In this document: piece by piece, positions 34,281 through 47,137 of the stretch | How positions within the stretch are numbered: position 1 is the first letter of the stretch | Layout: each line of letters starts with the position of its first letter | Source: Pezizomycotina sp. ARF18 | Taxonomy: Eukaryota; Ascomycota | DNA: 64,000 nt | Direction: 5' to 3' | NCBI GenBank assembly: GCA_002224055.1 | Contig: AZLU01000007.1 | Coordinates: 266,001 to 330,000, forward strand | Made by a program: the position numbers and the translations under genes | Notes under the pieces: generated by a model | Seen by the model: the letters and a program-made list of their open reading frames with translations, nothing else | What the model was told of the DNA's origin: nothing | Databases searched by the model: none

Positions 34281-37200
34281 CGATCTTGGTCGATAGATTC
34301 TTATGAGTCATCCAGAAGGCCGGTGATGGAGATGAAACGAAGGAACTATGATTGAGCCTGAAAGTTTTCTGTATAACGAAGTTTGAAAAGTCAGCATGGC
34401 AGGGCGCGTCTATGCTGATCGATTTTAGATGAATGATTTATACCTAATAGACGCGTTTGCTATTTTGGTACTTGTTTGTTGTAAAGCCGAGACCAGTGTT
34501 ATCTGATGTGCGAAAAGCCCTGGTACCAATAATTTGTTAGCAGCCTATACATTTGACAAGATCGCGAGCTCAGTCAGAGCCTGCCCGTACGCTTCCCTTG
34601 TGTTCAAGGTCTTTTCCAGCAAAAAAAATTTTTTTTCTCTCAGTAGTTTCTTTTGATATAATCACTACTCAAGGCCTTCGAATACAATCAAGCTACATCT
34701 AGCCCGGGGATACAAGGACAAAAAACCAGCAACATCATAATTCGATTCAACAGCAAAAGCGTCCACTTCGCGTCCTAATCCACTACTACTGTATCCTTGT
34801 TTACAAGTACGATGCTTTAACACCAGGGTCGCAAGAAGGTAAACGATTATTTAGAAATTCAGCCTTCTCGGGTTAGAGAGGTACAACGAATCACCTTATC
34901 AACACCGTCAACAACCAATAAAATAATCATAACTGGGAACCACACGGTGTTCAAATATTTTGTACATCGTATACTGCTGAGAGTCGTCCGTACATAAACG
35001 GGCGATCTCATTTTCCGGATGGCAGAGAATTTAGGGAAAAGACACCGTGGACACATAAGACCTCATGCGTGATAATGAATAATTCTAGATCGTAGAACCC
35101 GATCACGCTGATAAAACCTCTATTAAGGAATCCACATTAAGGATACCCATCTCACGCTACCGCATCAGTGTCGTGCTGACAGCGTTCGCGACGTTCATAA
35201 TTCTAACATTATCTTTGGAGCTGAAATCATCATAGGATTAGCCGCTCCAAATCGCCAAAGGACTTTTGGTAGTATAAATATATAGAACAATCTTCACACA
35301 ATCGCGCGGTCGCCTCTATATTAGGGAAGTATGAGACCTGCCGTGTGGTAATTGCATTAAAGGCCTTCCGGGCCGAAATGCACGCAGATTCGTAAAGTAC
35401 TAAAGGTCTGTGGAAGCAGAGAGCCGTTTATTCGTTGGATAAAATGGTCATCAATAGGTAGTGACTTTTAGTCTTGTCCAGTGCGTTCCAGTGACATTGT
35501 ATTCAACTTTCGCCAGAAGACATCGACGCGATAGATCGCACAAATTTTAGGGAAATTAAATCCAACCAGGGCCGGTATTATGAATCGACAGGACGTGTCA
35601 CGTAAATAATAGCCTAGTATTTTAACACACTTCATTATTGTCCAAACGAATATTGTGCGCAACTATAAGACGAGGAGTCAGGTTATATAGCTCACCGCAC
35701 TACGTGGCACGTGTCAGCACAAGGAATTGAAATGTATCCTCTCGTATCTCTTTTATATCCTGATCCTATAAATAAGTGGTGTCGCGATACCCATAGCGTA
35801 ATTGAAATAAAGCCAAAAACAAGGGAGTGACGATCCGGAATAGTAAAACTTGCTGCTAGAAAAATGCGATATTCAACTATAAGACACAAAACAAATTATA
35901 CACTGCCATTCTAACGGTATATTTAGCATCTCTGCCCAGTAACAGAAAGCAACACATACAGGTAGCGATTTAAGACGCTGTCGACTACGTATACAGATAA
36001 AGTTTTTCGGCGGCAGTACGCGATGCATACGGGTAGTTGTTTGTGCAGCGGTCCCAAACGCATACACCCCTTTAGAGAGGAATGTCGTACAGCAATCATT
36101 ATTAAAGTATACGACTTTCTAAAGTAAAAACCTGCAGCGGCTATTAACTTATAGAGTTTTCCGGGAAAGGATAGCAATTGATAACCTGAATGATTTTTCG
36201 GAAAGTAAAAGCCGGGGTAGTCCCGAATGCATACGCTTTTCGAAGGAGGAAAATTAGCAACAGTCACGAACTCTTAAGCTTTTCTTGAGATAAAAGACGC
36301 GTAGGCGACGCGACATAAGTAGACACATACATCGTATTGAAGGACGCGGTCAGAAAAGGGTACTGGAATGCACTGTCACATACTGCCGCGACGTCAATTA
36401 ACATAATCGCGGTAGAGACCTTGAAAATGGATATTAAGCACTTCCAACGTGGCAAAAATCAAGAATAATTTACTATTGCGTTCCATACTATTCTCCTAGA
36501 ACAGACGTAGTTTCATATGTATTTGCTTCCTCAGATAAAACGAATATTCGGAACACATCGTACAACCACAATGGTGCAAAAAATTGCCCATCTTAACGAG
36601 ACTAATCCAGAACGTAGCGCCAACTGTCTATATATTCGCGAGAAATCATTGACTGACGATATTGTGTTGCGCTTCATCTCAAGATTAAAAGTTTTGCAGT
36701 ACCTCCATGGAGTCGCAACCTAACATAAAACTACAACCCTTTTAAAAGGGGGGGGGGGGGGGCGAGGAATGCGAAGAACGACACCGCGCAACCAAAGAAC
36801 ACTGACCGCCACCGGATAATTTCAGTAAACCGTTAGATTTGCTCGGACGTCGTATAGCTTTCGTCGTGACGATTCCACCCATAGACCTTTGAAATCCGAA
36901 CTTTCAGGTAGAGAGCGAAACACGAAGGTGAACTTCTTCAAAGATACTCTTTGAACCGTATGATTGCTTCTAGGCTCTTACAACCACTGCTAGGCAATCA
37001 AATCAGGTAAATACTTGTGCTGGGAGTGTTGGATACAGCGATATTAAGGCAGCCCTCACAAACCCAATCTTCGGCACTATCGAAGAGTTTAGGCTCGCGA
37101 TAAGCGACGCGAAGCCTATGAAGTCCGTACGATACGCAATTTGCCAGAAACGCTATCATATGTCCACACGCTATTACGTGAAGAAGTTCGGAAAAAGGCC

Positions 37201-40040
37201 ATAAAGTTAGGAGTGCGTGATACATAATCGTCGATTGTATGAGTTCTAAAAATATGAATGGGATCCGCTAGCTACCGCAAAGCCACTATACGTACCGAGA
37301 CGCGCCAAAACGTGTGCTGTAAATAGTGTAATTTTCTCTGACAGAATCTTAAAGAATTTCCGACGAAGTCGCCGGTAACATATTGGAAACGATCGGTAGG
37401 GGAGGAACTGAGAACCTCGACGATAACGACGCCATAATTTTGGCGTCACGCAGACCTTTCATAGTCAGGCATTCTTGGTTTTATTTGATAAAAACACGAA
37501 ACTCTTTTTCGCCAAAGCGTTCGACTTTATACCTCCTTTCTTATAAGGCTACACACTCTAGACTTTTGAAGACATAGCTGCTCGACGTGATAAGGTCGTG
37601 TTAAAGACACCTTTGAAACTCCAACTCGAGCACCAAATTGAAATTTTTACGAATGCTCTCGAGACTACTCAGAATAACCATGATTGAGATCTTGTGTAGG
37701 ATTTTGATAGACGTATCATCAAATCAATAAACGCTACCTAAAAATAGCCCGATTCGCTACCCGGACACAGTAATTTATACCCCGAGGCTCTAAAAAACCT
37801 CAGATTTAGGCACAATACTCAGCCTGACACAAGTTATATAACATCAACTATTCTGCACAATGGAAATTAAAACATTAGGCAAAAAGGCAGCCATATGCGA
37901 GCCCAGCAAAAAGGAATTTCTTACAGAATATGAAGACATACTAGCGATAATGGAACCAAAATATGACAAATCTCACCATATTAAAAATCGCAAGGGAAAG
38001 TCTTCGCGATTTTATTTCTCAAATTGAAGTATGGTTCTCGTAGGGACCAGATCACGTAGTACAAGCCGCGAACGTAGTTTACAACCAGCGCAAGTCTGCT
38101 ATATACTCCGCAAAGGATTCATAACAATATTTAGAGTATTTTATACGTATATTCCTCACAATACTCTAAAGCCACGTTGAATGATAAGAATTATAGAGTC
38201 AGCTTATTCTTATATTTTCGTCAGTAGCTATGATTTTGAGCCTCATTTTTAAGTATCGTGAACGGGGAGCAAATTCTCCTATACAGAAAAAGCGAAAGAA
38301 ACGGAATTCGTTTCCTCCCTACCATTGCCGTCAGAATGAATCGGATGGAACATAGCAATCTCACCTGCCACGTTTGTCGACTGAAAATAACCCACATCTC
38401 TTATATACGATAAAGAAAACCCACGGCTTGGTTTTCCCAATAAAATTATCCACTTTTATCAATCTCCCGTCCCATGAGATACAAGTCATTTGACTCGAAA
38501 ATAACCGAATGCCGCAAGGCAAAAATATATATATATATATTGGTGATATACTTATTGTCTTCTGCTAAATGGGAAATTGGAATCGGGAGCCTTGGCGTAA
38601 GCACGCAGGGATTTGAGAACAACAGTCATTCCGCCGAAACGATAGGTAGAAATCATTCAATATTTGTTTAATACACTTATTCACTATCCAGGGTTTGCAA
38701 GTGCCTCTTTGTGATCTTTATAAGATACGCTTTATATCTATTCAAATAAGCCTCTTTTTTGGTCTTCTGTACCGTGTAAATATTTTGAAGATACAGTCGG
38801 CTATCTTGCATCCCAACCTAAAACAAGAACGTGGGCATATAAATTCAACCCTTGACGCTGTCAGCTTTTCTCCGTACCTGGAAGGTATTTAATTATATCC
38901 TTTATAACCCTTCGTAATGATAAAAACATCTTCTGATAGTAAATTTAAATCATCCTGAATCGCTAGACGACCGACTTCGACGGGACGATGTGGGTTAATA
39001 CCCGGTGAAACGCGGAGGGTAATTTGCAGAAGCTTAAATCCCCGGGACTAGTTAAACCTGCAAGTCAGTTATTTTCCGATCGGATGAAAATACGCACCGC
39101 CGGCGTCATGCACGTCTCAACGTCTAAAATTTAATAGTTATTCGAGTAATAATAGCTATAACGCTTTACAAGGAAAATAAAATACTATTTACTGTTTTCT
39201 CATCCGATATCGCGGAGCTCCTTGGGGTTTAAAGCTAGCTAGGCATAACACTATAAAATTTCTAATTTGAGGCTTATTCTATTCATTCGTTCATTTGTGT
39301 TCCCTGCGAGCACCAGGGCTGCGGCCACTACTCCATGTTATTCCGTTGCACAAAAATATCGCAGAAAAACACGTTTTCTCTAGGTCCAGGATCGTTTTTA
39401 GGTAAAACTTTACGAATCTCTCGATAATCTACAAGGGCATCCTTGTCTAGTCAGAAACGAAACAAGGACATGCTAAGGAAAACGGAATAGTATAATATAA
39501 ATGGCCAGAAACTAATACTACGATTCGTGTTAGGAGTATGCAAGGTACCAACGTATGTTTTTTGTTTGAGTAATCTCTGAAAGGGGAACATGGCTTGGGA
39601 GGGTCGAGCGAGACGAAAGTACCCTGTTCATCCAATCTTAACGTGATTTTTAATCCTTTAGAAATTTAAACTACGGTTTATGACGAGGAGAAGAGTTGCA
39701 ACCCATGATAATAGATTTTATGATGGAAGTAATTCTTTAAACAACGTCTTTAGTGAACCGGTGCTGCCGATATCGTCCCATGAAATCTGACAAAGCAACA
39801 AAATTAATATCACGATGCTTCGCTCGTCCAGAATAGTATGGGTGTTTCTCGTGCTACGATATCAAAATAACTCATGATCCTGAGATCCTCCGAAGAGACC
39901 AATCTCACATCGTCAGACCATCTTTTCGCAATTCGCGGCCTACAATGTTCTTGAAGCATTCGTAGTGGCCACCTTCCTGGAATGACTCCTGTTCATACGT
40001 GCCGGATTCGTCGCGGTGGAATCGCCATGAGAAATCTCGT
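34281..40040. other. Gene-poor AT-rich block
   Basis: Nearly 6 kb with no recognisable gene. A short frame near 37861-38028 begins MEIKTLGKKAAICEPSKKEF but has no supporting context. A G14 run lies near 36749-36762. Minus-strand frames at 35.9-36.3 kb are aromatic-rich but match nothing. Confidence 0.45.
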
Positions 40041-40050
40041 GTATATAATA
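40041..40050 (+). promoter_or_regulatory. Probable TATA box of the second DPBB gene
   Basis: GTATATAATA lies about 180 bp upstream of the ATG at 40224. Confidence 0.4.
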
Positions 40051-40223
40051 AGCCATTCCCTCCTACTTCATCTACCTTTATTCTCCGTCATCATTCGGAT
40101 TATCTTTTCCTCGTGTTAACATATCCGCTCCTTAATCTAAAGCAATCTATACTCCCTTGAATAGCAACCACACACTCCTTTACAAATAACCAGCACATTC
40201 CTTTGAATAAACCAACAAAAAAC

Positions 40224-40846
40224 ATGCATTTCACCAACATCCTCCTCCTCTCCGCCGCCGCCAGCATCGCCAACGCTGCCGTTCTCCCCCGCACCGCAAA
40301 CCCCTCCGTCCTCCTAAAGCGCTGCTCCTGGGAAGGCCACTGCGAAGGCAGCCCCTGCGGAAACGAAAACGACTGCTCCGACGACCTCATCTGCCGCAGC
40401 GGCCAATGCTCCAATCCCAACGGCGGCAGTAACCCTCCTCCTCCCCTCCTCCCCATCCGGCAACCTCCCGGCTGGCTCCGGAAATGGAACCAACAGCACG
40501 GCTCCATCTTCCGCTTCGGCGACCCCTCTGGACCCCGGCAGGAATTCTACAATTCCGGCTCATGTGGTTTATCGACGTACTTCAAGGACGGGTGCCGGAC
40601 TGGATGCCGTTGGTCGCTATGCCGATTAGCGTTATGCAGCAGTTCGGGAAGTCGCAGCATAATAAGCTGTGCGGGAGGACGATAAGTATTAAGGGGCCTA
40701 ATGGGCAGGTTAAGCAGGCTGCGGTTGCGGATACTAATATGAGCAGGAATGATAATAGCGTCGATATGACGTTGGATCTGTGGGAGGCGTTTGGCGGACA
40801 CGATGGGGATGGTTCGTTGCTTAATATTCAATGGAAGATGGATTAG
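40224..40846 (+). pseudogene. Secreted six-cysteine plus double-psi beta-barrel protein, one frameshift
   Basis: The ATG at 40224 starts a signal peptide (MHFTNILLLSAAASIANA) and a Kex2-type KR at residues 32-33. Next is a compact six-cysteine module, from CSWEGHCEGSPCGNENDC through ICRSGQC. A proline-rich linker (NPPPPLLP) leads to the barrel: GSIFRFGDPSGP and SGSCGLSTYFKD. One base shift near 40586 is needed to continue as PLVAMPISVMQQ, KLCGRTISIKGPNGQVK, AAVADTNMS, SVDMTLDLWEAFGG and LNIQWKMD, stopping at 40846. The barrel aligns motif by motif with the protein at 27163-27771, so the two are paralogues. The N-terminal cysteine module is absent from the other copy and could bind chitin or another ligand; that is speculation. 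Confidence 0.65.
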
Positions 40847-41275
40847 GGAGATGTACAGGGAGGAGAGGCGGAGATGGAATAGAGTAAAGAGATAGAGTAA
40901 TACTAATTTGTTTCCTTTTAGAGTACTTCCTTTGTAAAACACTAGAATAGAGCGAGACATAGAGGTAGTTCCTTAATTGTATTAATAGAGTAAAGAACTG
41001 GTTTCTTCATAGAAGCGTTCAAAGAGAACAACATTTAGGGGAGGGTTTCTATAAATGCAAAAGCATTTGCAAAGCGAAATAAGGGCAATATGAAGGTATA
41101 TGAGGGTATCCAGCAAAAACAGACGCCCCAAAACACTAAGCAAAATAATGAAAATGAAAAGTCAATCTTGAATAAGAATATCCCAGCAACCGAACCCGAC
41201 GCCGCTTAATCTAATGCTCCAAAGAACTAGTTTGTTTTTATTCTTTTTAGACGCGTAATTACGTCATTGGTATAA
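40847..41275. other. Convergent intergenic gap
   Basis: AT-rich gap between two converging genes; nothing recognisable. Confidence 0.5.
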
Positions 41276-42020
41276 TCAATCTTCCGATCGATCGTTAAGC
41301 TGGTCTTTTAGCTGGCGATTTTGCTTCTCCAGGTCGTCCACACGCTCCTGGAGAGCTTCGAATGCCTCATTCGCCTCCTGCATTGCTTCGACGACGACTT
41401 CTTCGGCCATTTTGACGATGCGCCAGAGTCTATATACAGCGTTAGTATATTAATCACTTTGCCACAAAAAACGTTAGGAAATCTCACCGTAGCACAACCA
41501 ACAAGCTCGCCGCCTCCTCGACCGGTCCCTTCAGCGCAACGTCGACCGCGAAACCCACAATAATAACGAGACTGTCGACAACGTGCATCCATTCCTTCAA
41601 ATACACCCACCCAAAACTTATAAGCGTCAAGCTCAGCTCCGCAACGAAGACGCAGCTGATCGTGAAACTCGTCTCCTCGACAGCTTTCAGCGCCACCTTC
41701 ATGCGGTGCCGCGACGGAGAATCGACATCGCCGAGGTTATTGTCCGCAGGGTGCTTAGCTTCGCAAATAAATAGGTCGAGGAGGAGCTGCGAGATAACGA
41801 GCAAAGTGTCGATAATGACGAGCGATAGCACGAGGCGGTGGAAGAGCTTGGAGGATGTAAAGCGCCGGAGCTTTTTGTGGTAGGTTGAGACGCGGTGGGA
41901 GTAGCGGGAGAAGCGAGACTCTTCGGCGGCGACGTCGGCGGAGATTTCGTGGTCTTCGCGGTGTTGGTGGAAGATGCCGTGGAGGAGAGGGTCGTTCTGG
42001 GAAGGATCGTTGTCAGGCAT
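41276..42020 (-). CDS. Voltage-gated proton channel (Hv1 family)
   Basis: Two exons (41488-42020 and 41276-41429) encode 228 residues with no stop. I chose the ATG at 42020 (MPDNDPSQND) because upstream sequence in the longer open frame lacks domain character. Four helices follow. S1 (about 58-83) contains LVIIDTLLVISQ with the selectivity-type Asp71. S2 (118-137) has FVAELSLTLISFG with Glu129. S3 (144-162) has HVVDSLVIIVGFAVDV with Asp149. S4 has LRLWRIVK with Arg178, Arg181 and Lys184. A coiled coil (about 188-222) with heptads such as ALQERVDDLEKQNRQLKDQ ends the protein and would mediate dimerisation as in animal Hv1. The third S4 arginine of the animal channel is lysine here. The channel would extrude protons at the plasma membrane. 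The intron lies in the S4 codons. Confidence 0.85.
41430..41487 (-). other. Intron of the proton channel gene
   Basis: GTGAGA donor, ACTAAC branch site and ATATAG acceptor; 58 bp, splitting the codon of the first S4 arginine. Confidence 0.8.
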
Positions 42021-42900
42021 TGCGGTCGGTATGGAGTAGGATCTTAAGGAGGAGAGAGGACGAGGACGAGGACGAGGGGAGGGGAAGTTGGAGGCTTTTA
42101 AATGAGGAGGTCGATTAATTCGTGAATTACGTAGTAGGCAGCCGATAAACAATAACATTCTTTTCGTGTCGCGTGGGGTCTTCGGATGATGGTTTGCTAA
42201 GAGATATGGAGATAAGATAAGATCTAAGAGAGCACTATGATTGGATAGATACATCGCCAAGGTGCTAGGAGAGGCCATCTGATCGGTCCGAATCGAAATT
42301 ATACGATTTAAAAGGGAAAGGAGCTTTAAACCCCCGCAATGCTGGGAAACCTTGTCTTTAGGGATTGTGACGCGGGAGTCAGTATAGGGATTCCTGGTAG
42401 TGCGATATCATGAGACAGTAAATGGAATGTATACGTTTTTGTAGCCTATCAGCGTGTATTTTTTATTTATTTTTTTTTTTTTGGAGATGAGATATATCTA
42501 TTGTACAGCGCTAGATTCCTCATCGACTTTGTGATCGCTGGCAGAGTGGCGGCTGTGGTGAGCCTCATAAGTAGCGGATTAGGCCGGAATAGTCGTCTCG
42601 CGATATTTGCCCTGCGCTTGCTGAGCTCAGATTCAGCAACAATTTCAATGATGGTGCCGTCTTCATGTTGGACACGGAGAACTTTTAAGAGTTATAGAAT
42701 TGCGCTTGCTCTTGGAATATCACTTGTGTTTTTGCAATTATGTATGAATATCGGATAGATTGATTTATTCACCGAGGAAGTATAAACAGTGGCCTACGCA
42801 AATTGAGATTAAATGGTTTGCTGGGAGGAGACCGGTTATCGTCTTCCTAGTATATGACAAGAGGCTTGATGAGACTTCTAAGTGATGCCCACTCGGCAAT
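42021..42900. other. Intergenic upstream of the proton channel
   Basis: Contains the 5' leader of the proton channel and a T-rich run near 42460-42482; a plus-strand 85-codon frame at 42501 has no domain. Confidence 0.4.
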
Positions 42901-45900
42901 ACTTTGACACTGAGAAAGAAAGAGAGAAATAAGGAAATCTTGAATGTATGCTTCCTATGTAATTTACGCTATACTAGTATCCGATAGTTCTAGTGATTAA
43001 CATATATGCATATAGTACAGATTTGCCTGCTTACTATTCTGGTTTCTTCTTATACTCCGTAAAATACAACAATATTTTATGAGCGGCTACGTCTGAAATG
43101 AGCTTTCTTCGGTTTGATTTCGCTTGGAGTTTGGATAAAACTTATGCTTGGGAATTTTGTTCGGGTATATTACGTCTGGACGTCTTTGTTTCTTCGCTGT
43201 TATAAGTCAAGACGTCCTTGAGAATCGACGTTGCTCGTATCAAACGTTTGCGTTTCGTGAAACTTTATGATGGTTTCACTCAAGTCGTTGAGAATATCTT
43301 TGTATACAGCTTTTTCGGGAAGCAGTGAATTATGGACCTTTTCGAGATATATCTGCCACCTATGCATTAATGGCGGATAGTAGTTGAGATTGATCGTCTT
43401 CTAGTTAGCTGCCTTTACACGTGGCTGAGAATCCCCTTAAGACAAGAACTCTCGATGTAACCACCAAGGGTGATTTATAAAAAAATTGCTTTCATGGGGT
43501 GAAAGATATCCGATAGGGGTTTCGCATCGAAGCATTTTAGGATATGGACCTCAAATGACGTCACGAGTTTTCCCGATAAAAGGTTTAAGATCTATGGAGA
43601 AAAAAGGCCTGGATTGGTACTTACCTGGAGTTGGTATGCGGCCTGAAGTTGAAAGATAAACCAAATCACATCGTCCATATCATGAAGAGATTTGACCATT
43701 TGAAAGTGCATGACTCGGTTATGAATCATTCTCATTTGGTTTGTCGGAGTGACTTGGTACCTTGATCAGGATGAAACTTTTAGTATTTTTAGTTTGTATC
43801 GTCGGCTCTTAGCTGAGCGTATGTTGTTTCTACAAGATTTGTTTATACCCATGTTAGAGATTTACGTGTGGATGTAGAGTCTTTGTTCCTATGCTCCAAT
43901 AGTTATACTTTTGTTTCCCGTACGTGCCTGGTAGCACTTGCAAGCCCCTGAAGAGGCCTATTATTTTATAGATTTTTCGTTATTCCATGAACATAGCCAT
44001 GAAACAGTTTCATGCGGTTGTCTATGATATCCCACTTCAGCTACTCTATCCGAAGGATGCTAGAACGATGATTGCGGAAATACTGTTTGCGAATGTCCTT
44101 TTCTCAAAAGTCTCTCGGATGATCATTATGTTATGAGATATTGAGAATTCGAAAATAAAATGGTGGCAGTTGGTTGGCAAGGTACTGAAGTGGTAATTTT
44201 CTCTTCGTATTAAACTGTACGACGTAGTATATTGTACTAAATCTGCTGGGGCGGATATTTTCTTTTGGTCCACGAAGGACGGTGAACCAGCATCAATTTT
44301 GTGGTAAATCAATACATCTGGAAATTTGCGAGATCTTTATCCACCGTATACAGAGAAGCCTATTGGGTTATTGTGTACAAACAATCTAAGGGACAACCTG
44401 CAATGAATAAGATCCTATGGAAAATCTTTTAGAGCTCGTACAATATGGAAAGTGTTCCGTCGAAAAGCTATATAGTCGCGCGTGTCCGTTCTATGCATGT
44501 CAGACATCACATCGCACAAATTCTTCATTCTTCATGATCACAGGTTAAGCTGACCGACCAAGTCACTTGATTTGAAGGTCGCACGCGCTTATTGCAAATA
44601 TACTTGGTACTCAATGTACGCAAATACTATTATCTTCTAGCTGTTTGCTCTCACGGGTCTTCGACGGATCTAGATATCATGTTGGTGCTATTTTAGCGTG
44701 GCGTATTTTGGTGGTTAATCGACTTAATCTGAGGACCTTATTAATCTATCTTATTATGAGGGTAGTACTTAGTATCCAAGCTAAAAATTATATACGGGGC
44801 TATAGGCTTGGAAGAAGGAATTTAGCACGCGAGATTTTGTAGCGTGGATACGGATTGTATGCTAGGAGGCAGGTAATTTTTCATTTTCACATTTTATGGC
44901 GGTTGTTCAGTGGCCTTATGCCTATTGACGACGGACAGATAGAGTATTGAGCGCAGTTCTTCCATGAAAGTTTATATGATTCCGCGACACTTCAGAGAAT
45001 TCTTATCGTCTTTTGGAGACATTGCGGGTCTCAAAACATCACCATTATCAGTTTAGGCTTAGAGAAAGCCCGACCCTTTTTGCGTATCCGATTCTCCGCG
45101 CCTCAACGCAAAGCCGTATTATACGGAGAATATGGCGGCTTACAGCATTGTATCGGTGACTGTCTTCAGCGTGTCGTTTTTCGATAGGTTAGTCTAGATG
45201 TTCCTACGAAAGCTTTTATGATTTTGAGCTAGAAACAAGAGGTATATATTAAGCATGTTTCATTGGTGTGGTACCCTCCAAAGCCTGGTTACACTTCTTC
45301 TCCTGAAGCTTTATCATTCCGTTATAGATGATGACCTAGATGATAATTATAATTAAGATGCTTGCCTTATTATGAATGTTGATGAATAGTATACGTTACT
45401 ACCGCTCAAGTCGCTTGTATCTTTGAAAGCTTTCCGATCCTCGTGTAGGGGCAGATCCCCGGTGCGTGTACTGCGCACGGTAGGTTACCGCCTGCCGGTA
45501 TGCTTCATCATAACGTTCAAATGTATAGGATAAGTGACGACAATTTTCGAGGGTTCAAACTGTCTCCCTGTCTAAGCCTTTATGGAAACTGGGTCGACTT
45601 GATTGCCACTATCCTCTCAATAGTTTGAACGACAAATTGGGGTTTTCGCCATACATCGGCGTTCCTCTCATATCGGTGGATTCGACGAAATGAAATGTGT
45701 CCGCTATCGCCTCTTGCGCTTTGTTCGTGATTATGAATCCATGTTGTGACACGGTGATAATGGAACGGTTGTAATGCTTTGCTAATGATGATTGTAATCC
45801 CTTCTGCTGACCTATTGTCAGATTGAGGCGCAAAAAGCGGTTTTTTATACTAACGGCTGCCGGTTCCTTCTCTACAGTATTTAGTAGCTCACGACAAACA

Positions 45901-47137
45901 TTTCTTCCTACGGCTGCTAAATTCGGGCTTAGATGTGTTATCTAGGAGTAGCGGTAATGCACCCTCGCCGAAGAGCTACCACTGCTGGCTTCTTATTATG
46001 ACAATATGTAATACGATCGTCACATTCGGTTTGCTATGGCAAGAATGTGCGGTACGATCTTCACGTGCGGTTTTCTATCGCGAAGAAGGCGCAGTCGTAT
46101 CTTCACGTTCGGCTTCGTATGCGGAGAAGGATGCAGTCCGATCGTCACATTTGGCTTCGTATGAAGAAGCTGCAATGCTTCTTATCCTTCTCGACACTTA
46201 ACGAAATTACTGTATCAGCCGACGCGAATGCTCGAGAGCTATCGGTTCATCGAGATCTTTCGGAGAGAATGATGTATCAGTTCATCAAGATTTTTCGCAG
46301 GGGACGATTATCAAACTCCCTTTTATTTGAACATGTTACTGTATGGGTGCAATTATCGTATTTCGAGAATGACGCTCGATTCTATACAAGAATCACGCTG
46401 CGGCGAATGTATCAAACGATCTTGATCTTTATGTATACTGGAGCACGCTATAGCACATCTCATTGACGAAATAAGAGAATTCCTTTTGTGTAGGAATATC
46501 CTTTCCAGAGAAGACTTTCAGACTGTTATCTGACTCAAAGGATGGCGCGAGTAGATTCCAAGGGGCAGTATCGTCTTTTCTCTGAGTAAGAGAACAAGTA
46601 GAACGAGGGGTCTCAAATAACTGGGGATTGAAATTTTACATCGTGATCGGGATATATGGAGTTAATTTGTGTTTCGTTTAGTATCTGATAAAACGATTAC
46701 TTTCTAATTTCGAATACGATGACGCTCTCTTTGTCGTATATATTACGTATTATATAAGTACTAGAGCCTATAGGATGGAGTTTATGTAAGTATTCAAATA
46801 GAAAGAGCTGTAATAGTGGTGATATAAATTATTGGTGGTGATTGACGTAATGTACATGGTGAGGTGTTTTTCTTTTTTTGGTTTCCTGATTAGAAACAAA
46901 TATTTCACTCTTCTCCGCAAAAGAATCTTTGAAGATAAATAGAGGTTTTAGCCCTTGCTTACTGCCAAATTGAGAGTGCTCGGCGTTTGGAGCTTCGTCG
47001 AAGGTCGTGCGTGTACGATTTTCTTTATTGTGTAGTTGGTTTTGTTGTGAAAGGGGTGTTCGTGACACGGAATTGCATCTCGAAATGCTCCAGACTGATT
47101 CTTTTAATAATGAGCTAGCTACAAAGTGCCAGCTCAA
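42900..47137 (-). pseudogene. Decayed minus-strand coding-like region
   Basis: No single gene can be assembled, but repeated patches read as coding on this strand. Examples are FDEAPNAEHSQFGSKQGLKP near 47000, FSGKDIPTQKEFSYFVNEMC near 46500, LNLTIGQQKGLQSSLAKHYN near 45800, YDEAYRQAVTYRAQYTHRGS near 45470, KIDAGSPSFVDQKKISAPAD near 44300, RMIHNRVMHFQMVKSLHDMD near 43690 and QIYLEKVHNSLLPEKAVYKD near 43350. Between about 44040 and 43740 one frame stays sensible except for several TAA codons, each one C-to-T change from CAA. A TGA in place of CGA occurs near 45548. This could be an old mobile-element polyprotein or a large repetitive gene; no diagnostic transposase, integrase or polymerase motif was seen. 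Confidence 0.35.
46014..46180. repeat. Four imperfect ~42-bp tandem units
   Basis: Units start at 46014, 46055, 46096 and 46139, each beginning CGATCKTCAC-like and about 41-43 bp long. On the minus strand they encode 14-residue units such as SAYEAEREDTTA; on the plus strand they encode related SSRSASYAEKDA units. They sit inside the decayed minus-strand coding region. Confidence 0.7.

Noticed and set aside
35873-36455. Aromatic-rich minus-strand frames
   Set aside because: Consistent with AT-rich chance frames; no motif or repeatable codon pattern supports them.
46014-46180. Possible CRISPR-like repeat array
   Set aside because: Units are contiguous imperfect repeats without unique spacers, and the genome is eukaryotic.
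42900-47137. Assignment as a specific LTR retrotransposon
   Set aside because: No protease, reverse transcriptase, integrase or LTR could be identified, so the class is left open.
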